Source of the DNA: JAWLBY01 sp041687455
Lineage (GTDB): Bacteria > Pseudomonadota > Gammaproteobacteria > Xanthomonadales > Xanthomonadaceae
Assembly (NCBI GenBank): GCA_041687455.1
Contig: JAWLBY010000006.1
Location: 124,001-188,000 of the forward strand
Direction of reading: 5' to 3'
DNA: 64,000 bases
Numbering within the stretch: position 1 is the first letter of the stretch; each line of letters opens with the position of its first letter. The notes under the pieces were generated by a model. The model searched no databases. It worked only from the letters and a program-made list of their open reading frames with translations, and was not told the DNA's origin. Position numbers and translations under genes: made by a program. This document shows, in pieces, positions 17,849-26,301 of the stretch.

Positions 17849-18225
17849 AGGCCGCCACGCGAGGCCAGCGTGACCGGCACGTAGGCCGGACGACGTTCAT
17901 CGGGCAGCGCAAGAGCTGACGCGGCCGTGAACCGTGCAAGGTGATCCGGCGTGCATTCGTGCAGCTCGCCGGGCGCCAGCATCGCCAGCGCCGTGCTGTA
18001 GGACGCCATTCTCGGCTGGATCTGCCGGGCCTGCAGGGTCATGCGCCGCAGATCCCGCTGCGCTTCGCTGAGACGCGCTTCGCTGCTGACGGTCGATTCG
18101 ATCGCGGACAGCCGATAGACCTCGTGCACCCGCGGCACGCCGCACGCACTCGACAGCACCGCCACGGCGGCTGCCAGACTCGCCAGTCGCGTCCCGCGGA
18201 TCAGGCGATCGAAGATCGGATTCAT
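17845..18225 (-). CDS. Putative small lipoprotein or exported protein
   Basis: A 126-residue protein with an N-terminal hydrophobic signal (LASLAAAVAVLSSACGVPR). The SSAC sequence is a tolerable but not ideal lipobox, so lipidation at Cys ~30 is likely but not certain. The mature part is mostly helical and charged (SEARLSEAQRDLRRMTLQAR). The ATG at 18225 is preceded by GGAGG. It overlaps the next gene by 4 nt. A possible -24/-12 promoter lies at 18289-18304. Unknown function. Confidence 0.62.
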   Translation of the reverse strand: MNPIFDRLIRGTRLASLAAAVAVLSSACGVPRVHEVYRLSAIESTVSSEARLSEAQRDLRRMTLQARQIQPRMASYSTALAMLAPGELHECTPDHLARFTAASALALPDERRPAYVPVTLASRGGL

Positions 18226-18288
18226 CGCTGCGCCTCCTGCTCTGGTCGGATCCCGGACGTGCCCGGGACAGATTCCGGTTAAGCGCCG

Positions 18289-18304
18289 AGCAGGTTTCGT
18301 GCCT
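18289..18304 (-). promoter_or_regulatory. Sigma-54-like (-24/-12) promoter of the lipoprotein operon
   Basis: Minus-strand AGGCACGAAACCTGCT: GGCACG matches the -24 consensus and CTGCT matches the -12 element of the sites at 30161 and 30866, with exact GG-N10-GC spacing. The predicted start, about 12 nt downstream, would give a leader of roughly 50 nt before the ATG at 18225. Confidence 0.42.
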
Positions 18305-18481
18305 GCCCCGTAAAGGCGCCAGCAAGCTCTGGAACATTTTTCAAGCGTCCGCCGGGTCGGGCCGATCGGCCGGATATCCCGCCGACGGTCGAAGGCGTCC
18401 GGCCTTTGCCGCACGCTTTCGTCCACGCGAAATCTTGACCTGCCGAGGGCGGCGGCCCGAACGATTCGACAACGGTGCGAA

Positions 18482-18700
18482 ATGATTGGTTTTTCCGCGA
18501 AATACTGGCGTCAGTGGCGGCTGGGCGTGCTCCTGTGGCTGATCGGAGTCGCCGGGGCGTTCTTCTATCTGGAGGCCTGGCCGGAAAAGCAGGGTGTCAA
18601 CTCGTTCCTGATGCTGTGTGCCGCAGCGGTCGGCGTGTTTGCGCTGGTCGACCCGTTCCTGCACCCGTGGCTGATCAAGCGCGGCTATCGGCGACCCTGA
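18482..18700 (+). CDS. Small two-helix membrane protein
   Basis: A 72-residue protein beginning MIGFSAKYWRQWRLG. Two hydrophobic segments (~14-31 and ~41-62) are separated by a short polar loop (EAWPEKQGVN), with a basic C-terminus (IKRGYRRP). It looks like a genuine small inner-membrane protein with cytoplasmic ends. No family is recognised. It is monocistronic and divergent from the lipoprotein operon. Confidence 0.62.
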   Translation: MIGFSAKYWRQWRLGVLLWLIGVAGAFFYLEAWPEKQGVNSFLMLCAAAVGVFALVDPFLHPWLIKRGYRRP

Positions 18701-18843
18701 ACGCACGCAGCCTGAACCGATCAATTTGCCCGGCCCTGCGGCCGCGGCCTTGCAAGTTGCACGCACGCTGAACGGCCGGTGCCGGCCAGCGTGGTCCTGA
18801 TCCGCAGCAAGCGCGGCCGCGGTTCAGCCACTACCATCGGTGC

Positions 18844-19464
18844 ATGACCGTCGCGCCTGCCGACCGCTACCGGCTCGGGCTGCTGCTCGCATACGCCTGC
18901 TGGTGGTTCGTGCTGGCGCTCGATCCGTGGTATCGCGCGGACTGGCTGCTCGAAAACGTGCTCGTGTTCGTTGCCGTGCCGGTCCTGCTCGGCCTGCAGC
19001 GGTGGCTGTCCGATCGTGCCGTCACCGCGCTGTTCGTGTTCTTCGTGCTGCACGCGGTCGGTGCGCACCACACCTATGCGGAGGTGCCGTACGACCGCTG
19101 GTCCGAAGCGTTGTTCGGCCGACCGCTCGGCGCCTGGCTCGGCTTCGAGCGCAATCACTTCGATCGGCTGGTGCATTTCGCCTACGGCCTGCTGATCACG
19201 CCGGCTGCGATCGAACTGCTCGATCGCGGCGCGCCGCAGCGCGGCGTCTGGCGCTACCTGCTGCCGTTCACGTTCATTGCCTCGCACGCGGCAATATACG
19301 AAGCGATCGAATGGCTGGCGGCGCTGCTGTTCGGCGGCGACCTCGGCCAGGCCTACCTCGGCACCCAGGGCGACGAATGGGATGCACAGAAGGATTCGGC
19401 GATGGCGATGCTCGGCGCAGTGATCGCCGTCATCGGCTGCCGGCGGGCGGCGGCGAGACCGTGA
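18844..19464 (+). CDS. DUF2238 (YjdF-like) membrane protein
   Basis: A 206-residue integral membrane protein with about six hydrophobic segments. Family-typical features are GAHHTYAEVPYDRW near residue 73, the RNHFDRLVHFAYG segment in the middle, and a C-terminal LGTQGDEWDAQKDSAMAMLG motif with conserved acidic residues. This identifies the DUF2238/YjdF family of inner-membrane proteins, whose function is not established. It ends 53 bp before copA on the same strand, so they may be co-transcribed. Confidence 0.88.
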   Translation: MTVAPADRYRLGLLLAYACWWFVLALDPWYRADWLLENVLVFVAVPVLLGLQRWLSDRAVTALFVFFVLHAVGAHHTYAEVPYDRWSEALFGRPLGAWLGFERNHFDRLVHFAYGLLITPAAIELLDRGAPQRGVWRYLLPFTFIASHAAIYEAIEWLAALLFGGDLGQAYLGTQGDEWDAQKDSAMAMLGAVIAVIGCRRAAARP

Positions 19465-19517
19465 CGTAGCGCGGGTCTTGCTTGCCGCAGGAACAGACCA
19501 TCCTCCGGGGATCGATC

Positions 19518-21842
19518 ATGAGCCCGCCGCATGACAGCAGGAACCTGCACCCCTCCGATCCCGACGACGTCGGGCGCGATCCGGTCTGCGGGATGACCGT
19601 CGCCGCCGACACCATGTACCGCGCCGACTACGCGGATCGCGTCTATCGCTTCTGCTCCGCGCACTGCCGTGCCCGCTTCGTGGCCGATCCGGGGCGCTTC
19701 GTCGCCCCGAATCGGGAGGCGCCGCGCGCAGCGCCGGGCAGCCGCTACACCTGCCCGATGCACCCGGAGATCATCCGCGACGGGCCGGGAAACTGCCCGA
19801 TCTGCGGCATGGCGCTCGAACCGATGATGCCGGGCGCGGACGACGCAGAGCACCCCGAACTGACCGACTTCCGCCGTCGCTTCTGGTGGACGTTGCCGCT
19901 GACGCTTGTCGTGCTGCTGCTGGCGATGTTCGGCACGCACTGGAGCGGGCTGTCGGTACGCACGCGAACCTGGCTCGAGTTGCTGCTGTCGACGCCGGTC
20001 GTGCTGTGGGCGGCGTGGCCGTTCTTCCGGCGCTGGGCGCAGTCGCTGCGCAATCGCAGCCCGAACATGTGGACGCTGATCGGCACCGGGGTCGGGGCGG
20101 CTTACCTGTACAGCGTGATTGCCACGATTGCACCGGGCCTGTTCCCGACCTCGTTCCATGAACACGGCCGGGTCGGCGTCTACTTCGAGGCTGCCACCGT
20201 GATCGTTTCGCTGACGCTGCTCGGACAAATGCTCGAACTGCGGGCACGCTCGAGCACGTCGGCGGCGATTCGCGCGCTGCTCGGACTGGCTCCGAAGACG
20301 GCTCGCCGACTGGGCGACGACGGCAGCGAAGAGGACGTGCCGCTGTCCGACGTGCAGGTGGGCGACCGGCTGCGGGTTCGTCCCGGCGAGAAGGTGCCGG
20401 TCGACGGCGAGGTGCTCGATGGCCACTCCAGCGTCGACGAATCGATGTTGACCGGCGAGCCGATACCGGTCGAGAAGCAACCCGGTGCACGGCTGATCGG
20501 CGCGACCATCAACGGCAGCGGCGCACTGCTGATGAGGGCCGACAAGGTCGGTGCCGACACTGTGCTGTCGCAGATCGTGCAACTGGTCGCGCAGGCGCAG
20601 CGATCGCGCGCGCCGATGCAGCGGCTGGCCGACCGGGTCAGCTTCTGGTTCGTGCTGACGGTTATCGCGGTCGCGATCGGCACGCTGGCCGTCTGGGGTC
20701 TGTTCGGGCCGGAACCGCGCTGGACCTATGCGATCGTGGCCTCGGTCTCGGTGCTGATCATCGCCTGCCCGTGCGCGCTCGGCCTGGCCACACCGATGTC
20801 GATCATGGTCGCCACCGGCCGTGCCGCGCAGGCCGGCGTGCTGTTCCGCGACGCCGAAGCGATCGAACGGCTGCGCACCGTCGACACCCTGGTGGTCGAC
20901 AAGACCGGCACGCTGACCGCAGGCAGACCGGCGTTCCGCGATGTCGTGGCACTCGCCGGCCTGCCGCCCGACGAAGTGCTGCGCCTGGCCGCAAGCCTCG
21001 ACGTCGGCAGCGAACATCCGCTGGCCGAAGCGATCGTCGGCGAAGCCAGGCGGCGCGGGCTGGTGCTCGAGGAGCCGCAGGCATTCGAATCGTCGACCGG
21101 CATCGGCGTGCGCGGCCGGATCGGCGAACGGCAGCTCGCGCTCGGCAACAGCGCGCTGATGATCGATGCCGGCGTCGATATCGAACCGCTGCGGTCGCAG
21201 GCCGAAGCCCTGCGGCAGGACGGTGCCAGCGTGATCCATCTGGCAATCGACGGCCGCGCCGCCGGCCTGCTGGCGGTGGCCGACCCGATCAAGGACAGCA
21301 CGCCGGAAGCGATCGACGCCCTGCATGCGGCCGGCCTGCGGATCGTGATGGCGACCGGCGACGGCCGCAGCACCGCCGAGGCGGTCGCGCGCCGGCTCGG
21401 CATCGACGAGGTTCACGGCGAAGTGCGGCCGGCCGACAAGGCGGCGCTGATCACCCGGCTGCAGGCCGAAGGTCGCCGCGTCGCGATGGCCGGCGACGGC
21501 ATCAACGACGCGCCGGCGCTGGCCGCGGCCGACGTCGGAATCGCGATGGGCACCGGCACCGACGTCGCGATGTCCAGCGCCCAGGTGACGCTGGTCAAGG
21601 GCGACCTGCGCGGGATCCTGCGCGCGCGGCGGATTTCCGGATCGACGGTCGCCAACATGAAGCAGAACCTCGGCTTCGCATTCCTGTACAACGCGCTCGG
21701 GGTGCCGATTGCCGCCGGCGTGCTGTACCCGGTGTTCGGATTGCTGCTGAGCCCGATGATCGCGGCGCTGGCGATGAGCCTGTCGTCGGTGTCGGTGGTG
21801 GCCAACGCGCTGCGGCTGCGGGGCAGGGCGAGTCAGCCGTGA
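19518..21842 (+). CDS. copA: Copper-type heavy-metal P1B ATPase with N-terminal YHS and metal-binding modules
   Basis: A 774-residue Cu-exporting P-type ATPase. It begins with a YHS domain (DPVCGMTV, residues ~18-62) and a short heavy-metal-binding motif (YTCPMHPEI, then CPICGMAL, ~77-103) in place of the usual HMA domain. It continues with about eight membrane helices, the actuator motif TGEP, the CPC metal site (417-419), the phosphorylated D461 in DKTGTLT, the HP motif (SEHPLAEA) and GDGINDAPA. Known role: ATP-driven export of Cu(I) from the cytoplasm. The ATG at 19518 was preferred to an upstream TTG. The N-terminal YHS/CPMHPE arrangement is typical of one CopA branch. Confidence 0.93.
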   Translation: MSPPHDSRNLHPSDPDDVGRDPVCGMTVAADTMYRADYADRVYRFCSAHCRARFVADPGRFVAPNREAPRAAPGSRYTCPMHPEIIRDGPGNCPICGMALEPMMPGADDAEHPELTDFRRRFWWTLPLTLVVLLLAMFGTHWSGLSVRTRTWLELLLSTPVVLWAAWPFFRRWAQSLRNRSPNMWTLIGTGVGAAYLYSVIATIAPGLFPTSFHEHGRVGVYFEAATVIVSLTLLGQMLELRARSSTSAAIRALLGLAPKTARRLGDDGSEEDVPLSDVQVGDRLRVRPGEKVPVDGEVLDGHSSVDESMLTGEPIPVEKQPGARLIGATINGSGALLMRADKVGADTVLSQIVQLVAQAQRSRAPMQRLADRVSFWFVLTVIAVAIGTLAVWGLFGPEPRWTYAIVASVSVLIIACPCALGLATPMSIMVATGRAAQAGVLFRDAEAIERLRTVDTLVVDKTGTLTAGRPAFRDVVALAGLPPDEVLRLAASLDVGSEHPLAEAIVGEARRRGLVLEEPQAFESSTGIGVRGRIGERQLALGNSALMIDAGVDIEPLRSQAEALRQDGASVIHLAIDGRAAGLLAVADPIKDSTPEAIDALHAAGLRIVMATGDGRSTAEAVARRLGIDEVHGEVRPADKAALITRLQAEGRRVAMAGDGINDAPALAAADVGIAMGTGTDVAMSSAQVTLVKGDLRGILRARRISGSTVANMKQNLGFAFLYNALGVPIAAGVLYPVFGLLLSPMIAALAMSLSSVSVVANALRLRGRASQP

Positions 21843-21991
21843 TGTATCAACCGGTTGTCGCGCCCGGGCGAACCGCGACGCGCCATGCGCCGGGACGATG
21901 CCCGAGCAAGGCGGCTGCTGCGCGTTGGTCTCCTCTGCAGCATTGCAGCGTGGCACGATGCCGCCTTTCGATGCCGCGGAGCCAGCCACCG

Positions 21992-23206
21992 ATGCCGATC
22001 CTGTTCCGGCTTGCGATTCCGGCCGCTCTGCTCTGTGCCCAGTGGGCGACCTCGACCGCCGCCGCGACGCTGCAGGCCGATCGGCTCGAACTGCCGGTCG
22101 GCGAACGCGCCGGGCAGCCGTCGGTGACGGTCGATCCGCGCGAAGGCTTCGTGCTGACCTGGCAGGAACGCGACGGCGAGGCCCATGCGCTGCGCTACGC
22201 CGTCGTCGACCGCAGTGGAACGCTGCTGCGGCAAGGCACGATCGCGCGCGGCACCGACTGGTTCGTCAACGGCGCCGACTTTCCGAACCTCGCCGTCCTC
22301 GACAACGGCGACTGGGTGACGTTCTGGCTGCAGAAGACGTCGCCGGGCACCTATTCGTATTCGATCCGCTCGACCCGCTCGCGTGACGCCGGCGCTCGCT
22401 GGGACGCGCCGGTCACGCTGCACCGTGACCGCACCGACACCGAACACGGCTTCGTGTCGCTGGTGCCGGCCGGTGACGATCGGGTCCGGGCCGTCTGGCT
22501 CGATGGCCGCCGAATGGCCGCTGCCAGCGAACCGCACGCGCATGGCGCAGCCGAACACATGACGCTGCGCAGCGCGGTGCTCGGCCGCGACGGCGCGCTG
22601 AGCGACGAGCATGAACTCGACGATCTGACCTGCGCCTGCTGCCAGACCGATGCGGTTCGAAGCGGCAGCGACGTTGTGGTCGTCTACCGCAACCGCAGCG
22701 ACGCCGAGGTCCGCGACATCCATCGTGTTCGCTGGACCGGACAGCGCTGGACGCCGCCGGAGCCGCTGCATGCCGACGGCTGGACGATCGCCGCGTGCCC
22801 GGTCAACGGGCCGGCGATCGCCGCACAGGAGCGTCGGGTCGCGGCGATCTGGCCGTCGATGGCGTCGGGCGAGATGCACGTCGCGGTCAGGATCGACGAT
22901 CAGCCGCCGGTCGCGCTCGCCGAAGGCGCCGACGAGCTCGGCCGGGTCGACATCGCGAGCTGGACCGACGGGCGATGGCTCGCCAGCCGGGTATCGGCCG
23001 AACAGCGTGTGCCCAGCCTGCGACTGAGCCTGCTCGACCCGGACGGCCGCGCGATCGACGAACAGACCCTCGCACACAAGGTCGGCGGCTACCCGCGACT
23101 GGCCCGCGACGGCGATGTCGCTGTGCTGGTCTGGGCCGAGGCCGGCGACGCGCCCGGCAGCTCACGAATCGGCCTGGCGCGGATTCGCGACGCCGCGTCG
23201 CGTTAG
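21992..23206 (+). CDS. Exported BNR/sialidase-like protein with a CACC cysteine cluster
   Basis: A 404-residue protein with a signal peptide (LFRLAIPAALLCAQWATSTAA). The body has repeated beta-propeller blade features (W.F..GADFPNLAV, SIRSTRSRDAGARWDAPVTL) typical of BNR/sialidase-like folds, but no clear sialidase active-site set. A tight cysteine cluster CACCQTDA lies near residue 215. The nearest start with a plausible ribosome site is the ATG at 21992; ATG 21971 is an alternative. It follows copA by 150 bp on the same strand. A periplasmic metal-related role is possible but unproven. Confidence 0.75.
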   Translation: MPILFRLAIPAALLCAQWATSTAAATLQADRLELPVGERAGQPSVTVDPREGFVLTWQERDGEAHALRYAVVDRSGTLLRQGTIARGTDWFVNGADFPNLAVLDNGDWVTFWLQKTSPGTYSYSIRSTRSRDAGARWDAPVTLHRDRTDTEHGFVSLVPAGDDRVRAVWLDGRRMAAASEPHAHGAAEHMTLRSAVLGRDGALSDEHELDDLTCACCQTDAVRSGSDVVVVYRNRSDAEVRDIHRVRWTGQRWTPPEPLHADGWTIAACPVNGPAIAAQERRVAAIWPSMASGEMHVAVRIDDQPPVALAEGADELGRVDIASWTDGRWLASRVSAEQRVPSLRLSLLDPDGRAIDEQTLAHKVGGYPRLARDGDVAVLVWAEAGDAPGSSRIGLARIRDAASR

Positions 23207-23499
23207 GTCATCGAGTCTACCGGCGCCATCAGGCGCCGCAGAGTCGACGGCGGAAAACGGTTGCACGCTCCGTGCGTTCAGTGCCGCATCAGGACGCAGG
23301 CTGGCAGTGCCAGGCCGCCGTGTTCGACGCCGCGTTCTCCGGGACGATGCCAGTAGCTGTCGCCGGCCTTGGATACAGGCCATGGCGGGCGATGGCGCGA
23401 TGCCTTCGTCGGTTGCCCGTTCGTACCATTTGTTACATACCGCAGGCGGGCTGGCTGGGTAACGTCGTTTCCACTTCCACCAACGACGGAGACGCCACC

Positions 23500-23799
23500 A
23501 TGCAAGCAATGAAGTTCTTCATGGATACCCACGACCGCGACAACGGTTCTTTCCCGGCCGACCTCGATGCGGCGCAGTTCCAGGCCTTTTTCGTGCAGTA
23601 CGAAGCGGCCTGCCGGCAAGAGGGGGTGACATTGCTGCGCGTCCATCTCGGCCTGGGCGCCGGGCGCGCATTCTGCTTCACCATGGCGCCCGATGCCGAA
23701 GCGGTACGCCGCGCCCACGAGCGGGTCGGACTGCCCTTCGACGACATCACCGAGGTGTCCAGCGCAAGCCCGGCAGACCTGCAGTTCCACCTCGCCTGA
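23500..23799 (+). CDS. DUF4242 domain protein
   Basis: A 99-residue protein (start MQAMKFFMDTHDRDNGSFP). The conserved segments MDTHD, AFFVQYEAACR.EGV, LG.GRAFCF.MAPDAEAV and AHE..GLPFD match the DUF4242 family, small ferredoxin-like-fold proteins, one of which is described as nickel-binding in Streptomyces. Alternative start: ATG at 23509. It lies upstream of a Crp/Fnr regulator and the acetate kinase-phosphoketolase pair on the same strand. The gaps are 356 and 364 bp, so they need not form one operon. Confidence 0.85.
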   Translation: MQAMKFFMDTHDRDNGSFPADLDAAQFQAFFVQYEAACRQEGVTLLRVHLGLGAGRAFCFTMAPDAEAVRRAHERVGLPFDDITEVSSASPADLQFHLA

Positions 23800-24155
23800 T
23801 CCGGTGTGCTCCGATGGCCAGCGTTGGGTGCTGATCGGCATCCTCGGCACCAACGCGGTTGCCATCGCCTTCAGGCTCGTCAGCATGGCCGGGCTGTCGC
23901 CAGCGGCATCCCGGTCGTGTATTCCGGTACCGCAGCGGCGGTCGAGCCGACCGGCACGCCACGCGGCCGCTGGGCGCCGTTGCCGGAGCACCAGTCATCG
24001 AATCCGCACGCCCGGTGAGCTTGCCCCCGGGCATCCATGTCGGACGATGTACGATTCGTCGCCAAGTGTGGCCAACGCCGGAGTGGCAGGGGCCGATGCG
24101 TCGAGCGGGGATATGGCGCGCAGGACGCACGTGCCGCCCCGCGGGAGGCGGTGTG
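23800..24155 (+). other. Intergenic region before the Crp/Fnr-type gene
   Basis: 356 bp with no convincing coding frame. It ends in a strong ribosome site (GGGAGG) for the gene at 24156. I saw no FNR/CRP half-site pair or terminator here. Confidence 0.5.
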
Positions 24156-24818
24156 ATGCCGGATGTGGCGGAGCTGGAACGGGCGCTCGGTCTTTCGAGC
24201 GAGGGCGGTCGGCTGTTGCGCGCGGGGGTGCAGCAGAAGAGCTTCGCGCGGGCCACCGATGTCATCCACAAGGGACAGCGGGTCTCGGGCGCCTATCTGG
24301 TGACCCGCGGCCAGTTGCGGGTCTTCACCTACACCCCCCAGGGCACCGAGGCGACCCTTTACTTCATCCGGCCGGGTGAAACCTGCGTTCTCGCCCTCAA
24401 CTGTCTGTTCAACGACCTGCTCTATCCCGCCTGGGTCGAGACCGCCTCCGCCACCACCATCGCCGTCATTCCCGGACCGCTCTACCGCACCCTGTTCGAA
24501 CGGGAGCGGACGGTTCAGGACATGACGGTGCAGGCGCTCTCGACGCTGGTGTTCCGGCTGATGGGAGAGCTGGAGCAGATGCATGCCTGCAACCTCGACC
24601 AGCGGCTGGCCAATTTCCTGTTGCTAAACGCCTCGTCCGAGGCTGCGGGCATACTCGCCATCACCCAGCAGGAGCTGGCCTCCCACCTCGGCACCACGCG
24701 CGAGGTGATTGCCCGGCTGATGAGGGGGTTGGTGGCCGACGGGCTGGTGGAAACCGGTCGCGGGGTAGTGCGGATTCGCGATGCGCAACGGCTTTCGCAA
24801 CGGGTCAAGCCGGCCTGA
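24156..24818 (+). CDS. Crp/Fnr-family transcriptional regulator
   Basis: A 220-residue regulator. Residues ~10-125 form a cyclic-nucleotide-binding-like beta-roll (GQRVSGAYLVTRGQLRVF, then GTEATLYFIRPGETC). The C-terminal winged HTH (~145-215) has ITQQELASHLGTTREVIARL as its recognition region. The FNR-type N-terminal cysteine set is absent, although Cys occurs at two beta-roll positions. It starts with ATG after GGGAGG. Leu codons CTC, CTT, TTG and even CTA are used, whereas neighbouring genes use almost only CTG, suggesting acquisition from another lineage. It could control the DUF4242 gene or the phosphoketolase genes, but no operator was found. Confidence 0.9.
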   Translation: MPDVAELERALGLSSEGGRLLRAGVQQKSFARATDVIHKGQRVSGAYLVTRGQLRVFTYTPQGTEATLYFIRPGETCVLALNCLFNDLLYPAWVETASATTIAVIPGPLYRTLFERERTVQDMTVQALSTLVFRLMGELEQMHACNLDQRLANFLLLNASSEAAGILAITQQELASHLGTTREVIARLMRGLVADGLVETGRGVVRIRDAQRLSQRVKPA

Positions 24819-24830
24819 TCGGGCCGGCTT
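24807..24830 (+). terminator. Hairpin overlapping the end of the Crp/Fnr gene
   Basis: A 9-bp perfect stem AAGCCGGCC / GGCCGGCTT spans the TGA stop codon. No strong T-run follows, so the terminator call is tentative. Confidence 0.4.
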
Positions 24831-25182
24831 CCGTGCCTTCTCGCTGCGGTGTGCAAGCAAGGAAGTCGCAATACATGCCGCGCGCAGCTCCTGCCAAGCC
24901 ATCGTGCCGGCGCGGCCCTCGGCCCGAAGAACTCTCTGCTCCCGCTGGAACGTTCGATCGCGGTCGGGGCCGCCATGGGCCGAGGTTGCCGCGCCCAGTT
25001 CGGCCCTGCCTCACGTGTCGGCTCGGCGAATGGCGCGAGCTGGCGGGCAATGATGCGATCGCGCTCGGCATGCACGGCGCCGGCGGTGATCTCGATCCAG
25101 CGATCCCGTCGGCTGGCGCCGCATGCCGTAACGGTTCAGGCACGATGCCGACGATGGAAGAGACCCATCGGGTGGGATTGCC
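24819..25182 (+). other. Intergenic region before ackA
   Basis: 364 bp without a convincing gene. It must contain the ackA-xfp promoter, but I see no clear -10/-35, FNR box or -24/-12 site with correct spacing. Confidence 0.45.
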
Positions 25183-26301
25183 GTGCATCTGCTGATCGTC
25201 AACACCGGAAGTTCGTCGGTACGGCTGGCCGTGTTCGACTGCGGTGCAGCCGGCTGTCGGGTGCTCGCGCAAAGTCGTCTTGACGCCCCGAGTCGGGCGG
25301 CCAACGATCTGCTCGACGAGTTTCTGCCAGCGAGCCTGCCACCGATCGATGCGATCGCGCACCGGGTGGTGCACGGCGGCGACCGCTTCGGCAGCGCCTG
25401 CCTGATCGATGCCGACACGCGCCTCGCGATCGAACGCCTGAGCCCGCTGGCACCGTTGCATCAGCCGCTGGCGCTGCGCTGGATCGACGCCTGCAGCGCG
25501 CGATTTCCCTCGGCACCGCAGATCGCCGTGTTCGACACCGCGTTCTTCGCGAAGATGCCGGCCGTGGCGCGCAGCTATGCGCTGCCGGCGGCGCTGGTGC
25601 AGCGGTTCGGACTGCATCGCTTCGGATTCCACGGCCTGGCCCACCAGTCGATGTGGCAGCACTGGGCGCGCCTGCATCCGGAACGCGAAGGGCGCGGACG
25701 GATCATCACGCTCCAGCTCGGCAGCGGCTGCTCGATCAGTGCGATCGAGGACGGCCAGCCGCTGGACACGTCGATGGGCTATTCGCCGCTCGAAGGGCTG
25801 GTGATGGCGACCCGCAGCGGCGACCTCGATCCGCAGGCAGTGCTGTGCCTGGCGCGCGGGCTCGCCGGTGGCATCGACGAGGCCGAAGACGTGCTGACCC
25901 GGCGCTCCGGGCTGCTCGGACTGTCCGGCCGCAGCGCCGACATCGGCGCACTGGTCGACGACCCGGCTCCGGCGGCACGCCACGCGGTCGCGCTGTACTG
26001 CCATCGCGCCCGTCGCTACATCGGCGCCTGTGCCGCCGTGCTCGGCGGTGTCGACGCGCTGGTGTTCGGCGGCGGGGCAGGCGAGCACGTACCGGCGATC
26101 CGCAGCGGAATCGTCGCCGGGCTCGATTGGCTGGACCTGCGCATCGATGCCAGCGCCAATGCCGCCGCGATCGGGCGCGAAGCCTGCATCAGCCCGGCGG
26201 ATTCGACCCGGCCGATCTGGGTGATCCCGGTCGATGAAGCCGCCGTGATTGCCGACCAGGCCCGCGATGTTCTGCCGGCCTCCACCGGAGCCCCACGATG
26301 A
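25183..26301 (+). CDS. ackA: Acetate kinase
   Basis: A 372-residue ASKHA-fold kinase, somewhat shorter than typical AckA (~400). Motifs are visible: N-terminal VNTGSSSVR, HRVVHGGD near residue 62, FDTAFF near 112, RFGFHGLAHQS, LGSGCSISAI near 180, and VFGGGAGEH near the C-terminus. Known reaction: acetyl phosphate + ADP to acetate + ATP. The start is GTG at 25183, directly followed by the conserved strand HLLIVNTGSS. The ATG of xfp overlaps its stop by 4 nt (ATGA), so the two enzymes are coupled: phosphoketolase supplies the acetyl phosphate. Confidence 0.93.
   Translation: MHLLIVNTGSSSVRLAVFDCGAAGCRVLAQSRLDAPSRAANDLLDEFLPASLPPIDAIAHRVVHGGDRFGSACLIDADTRLAIERLSPLAPLHQPLALRWIDACSARFPSAPQIAVFDTAFFAKMPAVARSYALPAALVQRFGLHRFGFHGLAHQSMWQHWARLHPEREGRGRIITLQLGSGCSISAIEDGQPLDTSMGYSPLEGLVMATRSGDLDPQAVLCLARGLAGGIDEAEDVLTRRSGLLGLSGRSADIGALVDDPAPAARHAVALYCHRARRYIGACAAVLGGVDALVFGGGAGEHVPAIRSGIVAGLDWLDLRIDASANAAAIGREACISPADSTRPIWVIPVDEAAVIADQARDVLPASTGAPR

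Noticed and set aside
19353..21989. Minus-strand 878-codon frame opposite copA
   Set aside because: copA has all P-type ATPase motifs on the plus strand; the antisense frame is low-complexity His/Arg/Gln-rich.
23221..23238. Hairpin CGGCGCC-ATCA-GGCGCCG after the BNR-like gene
   Set aside because: A stable stem but no T-rich tail; termination cannot be claimed.
23301..23313. Inverted repeat CTGGCA-G-TGCCAG upstream of the DUF4242 gene, tested as a -24/-12 site
   Set aside because: The GG-to-GC spacing does not fit sigma-54, and no copy was found elsewhere.
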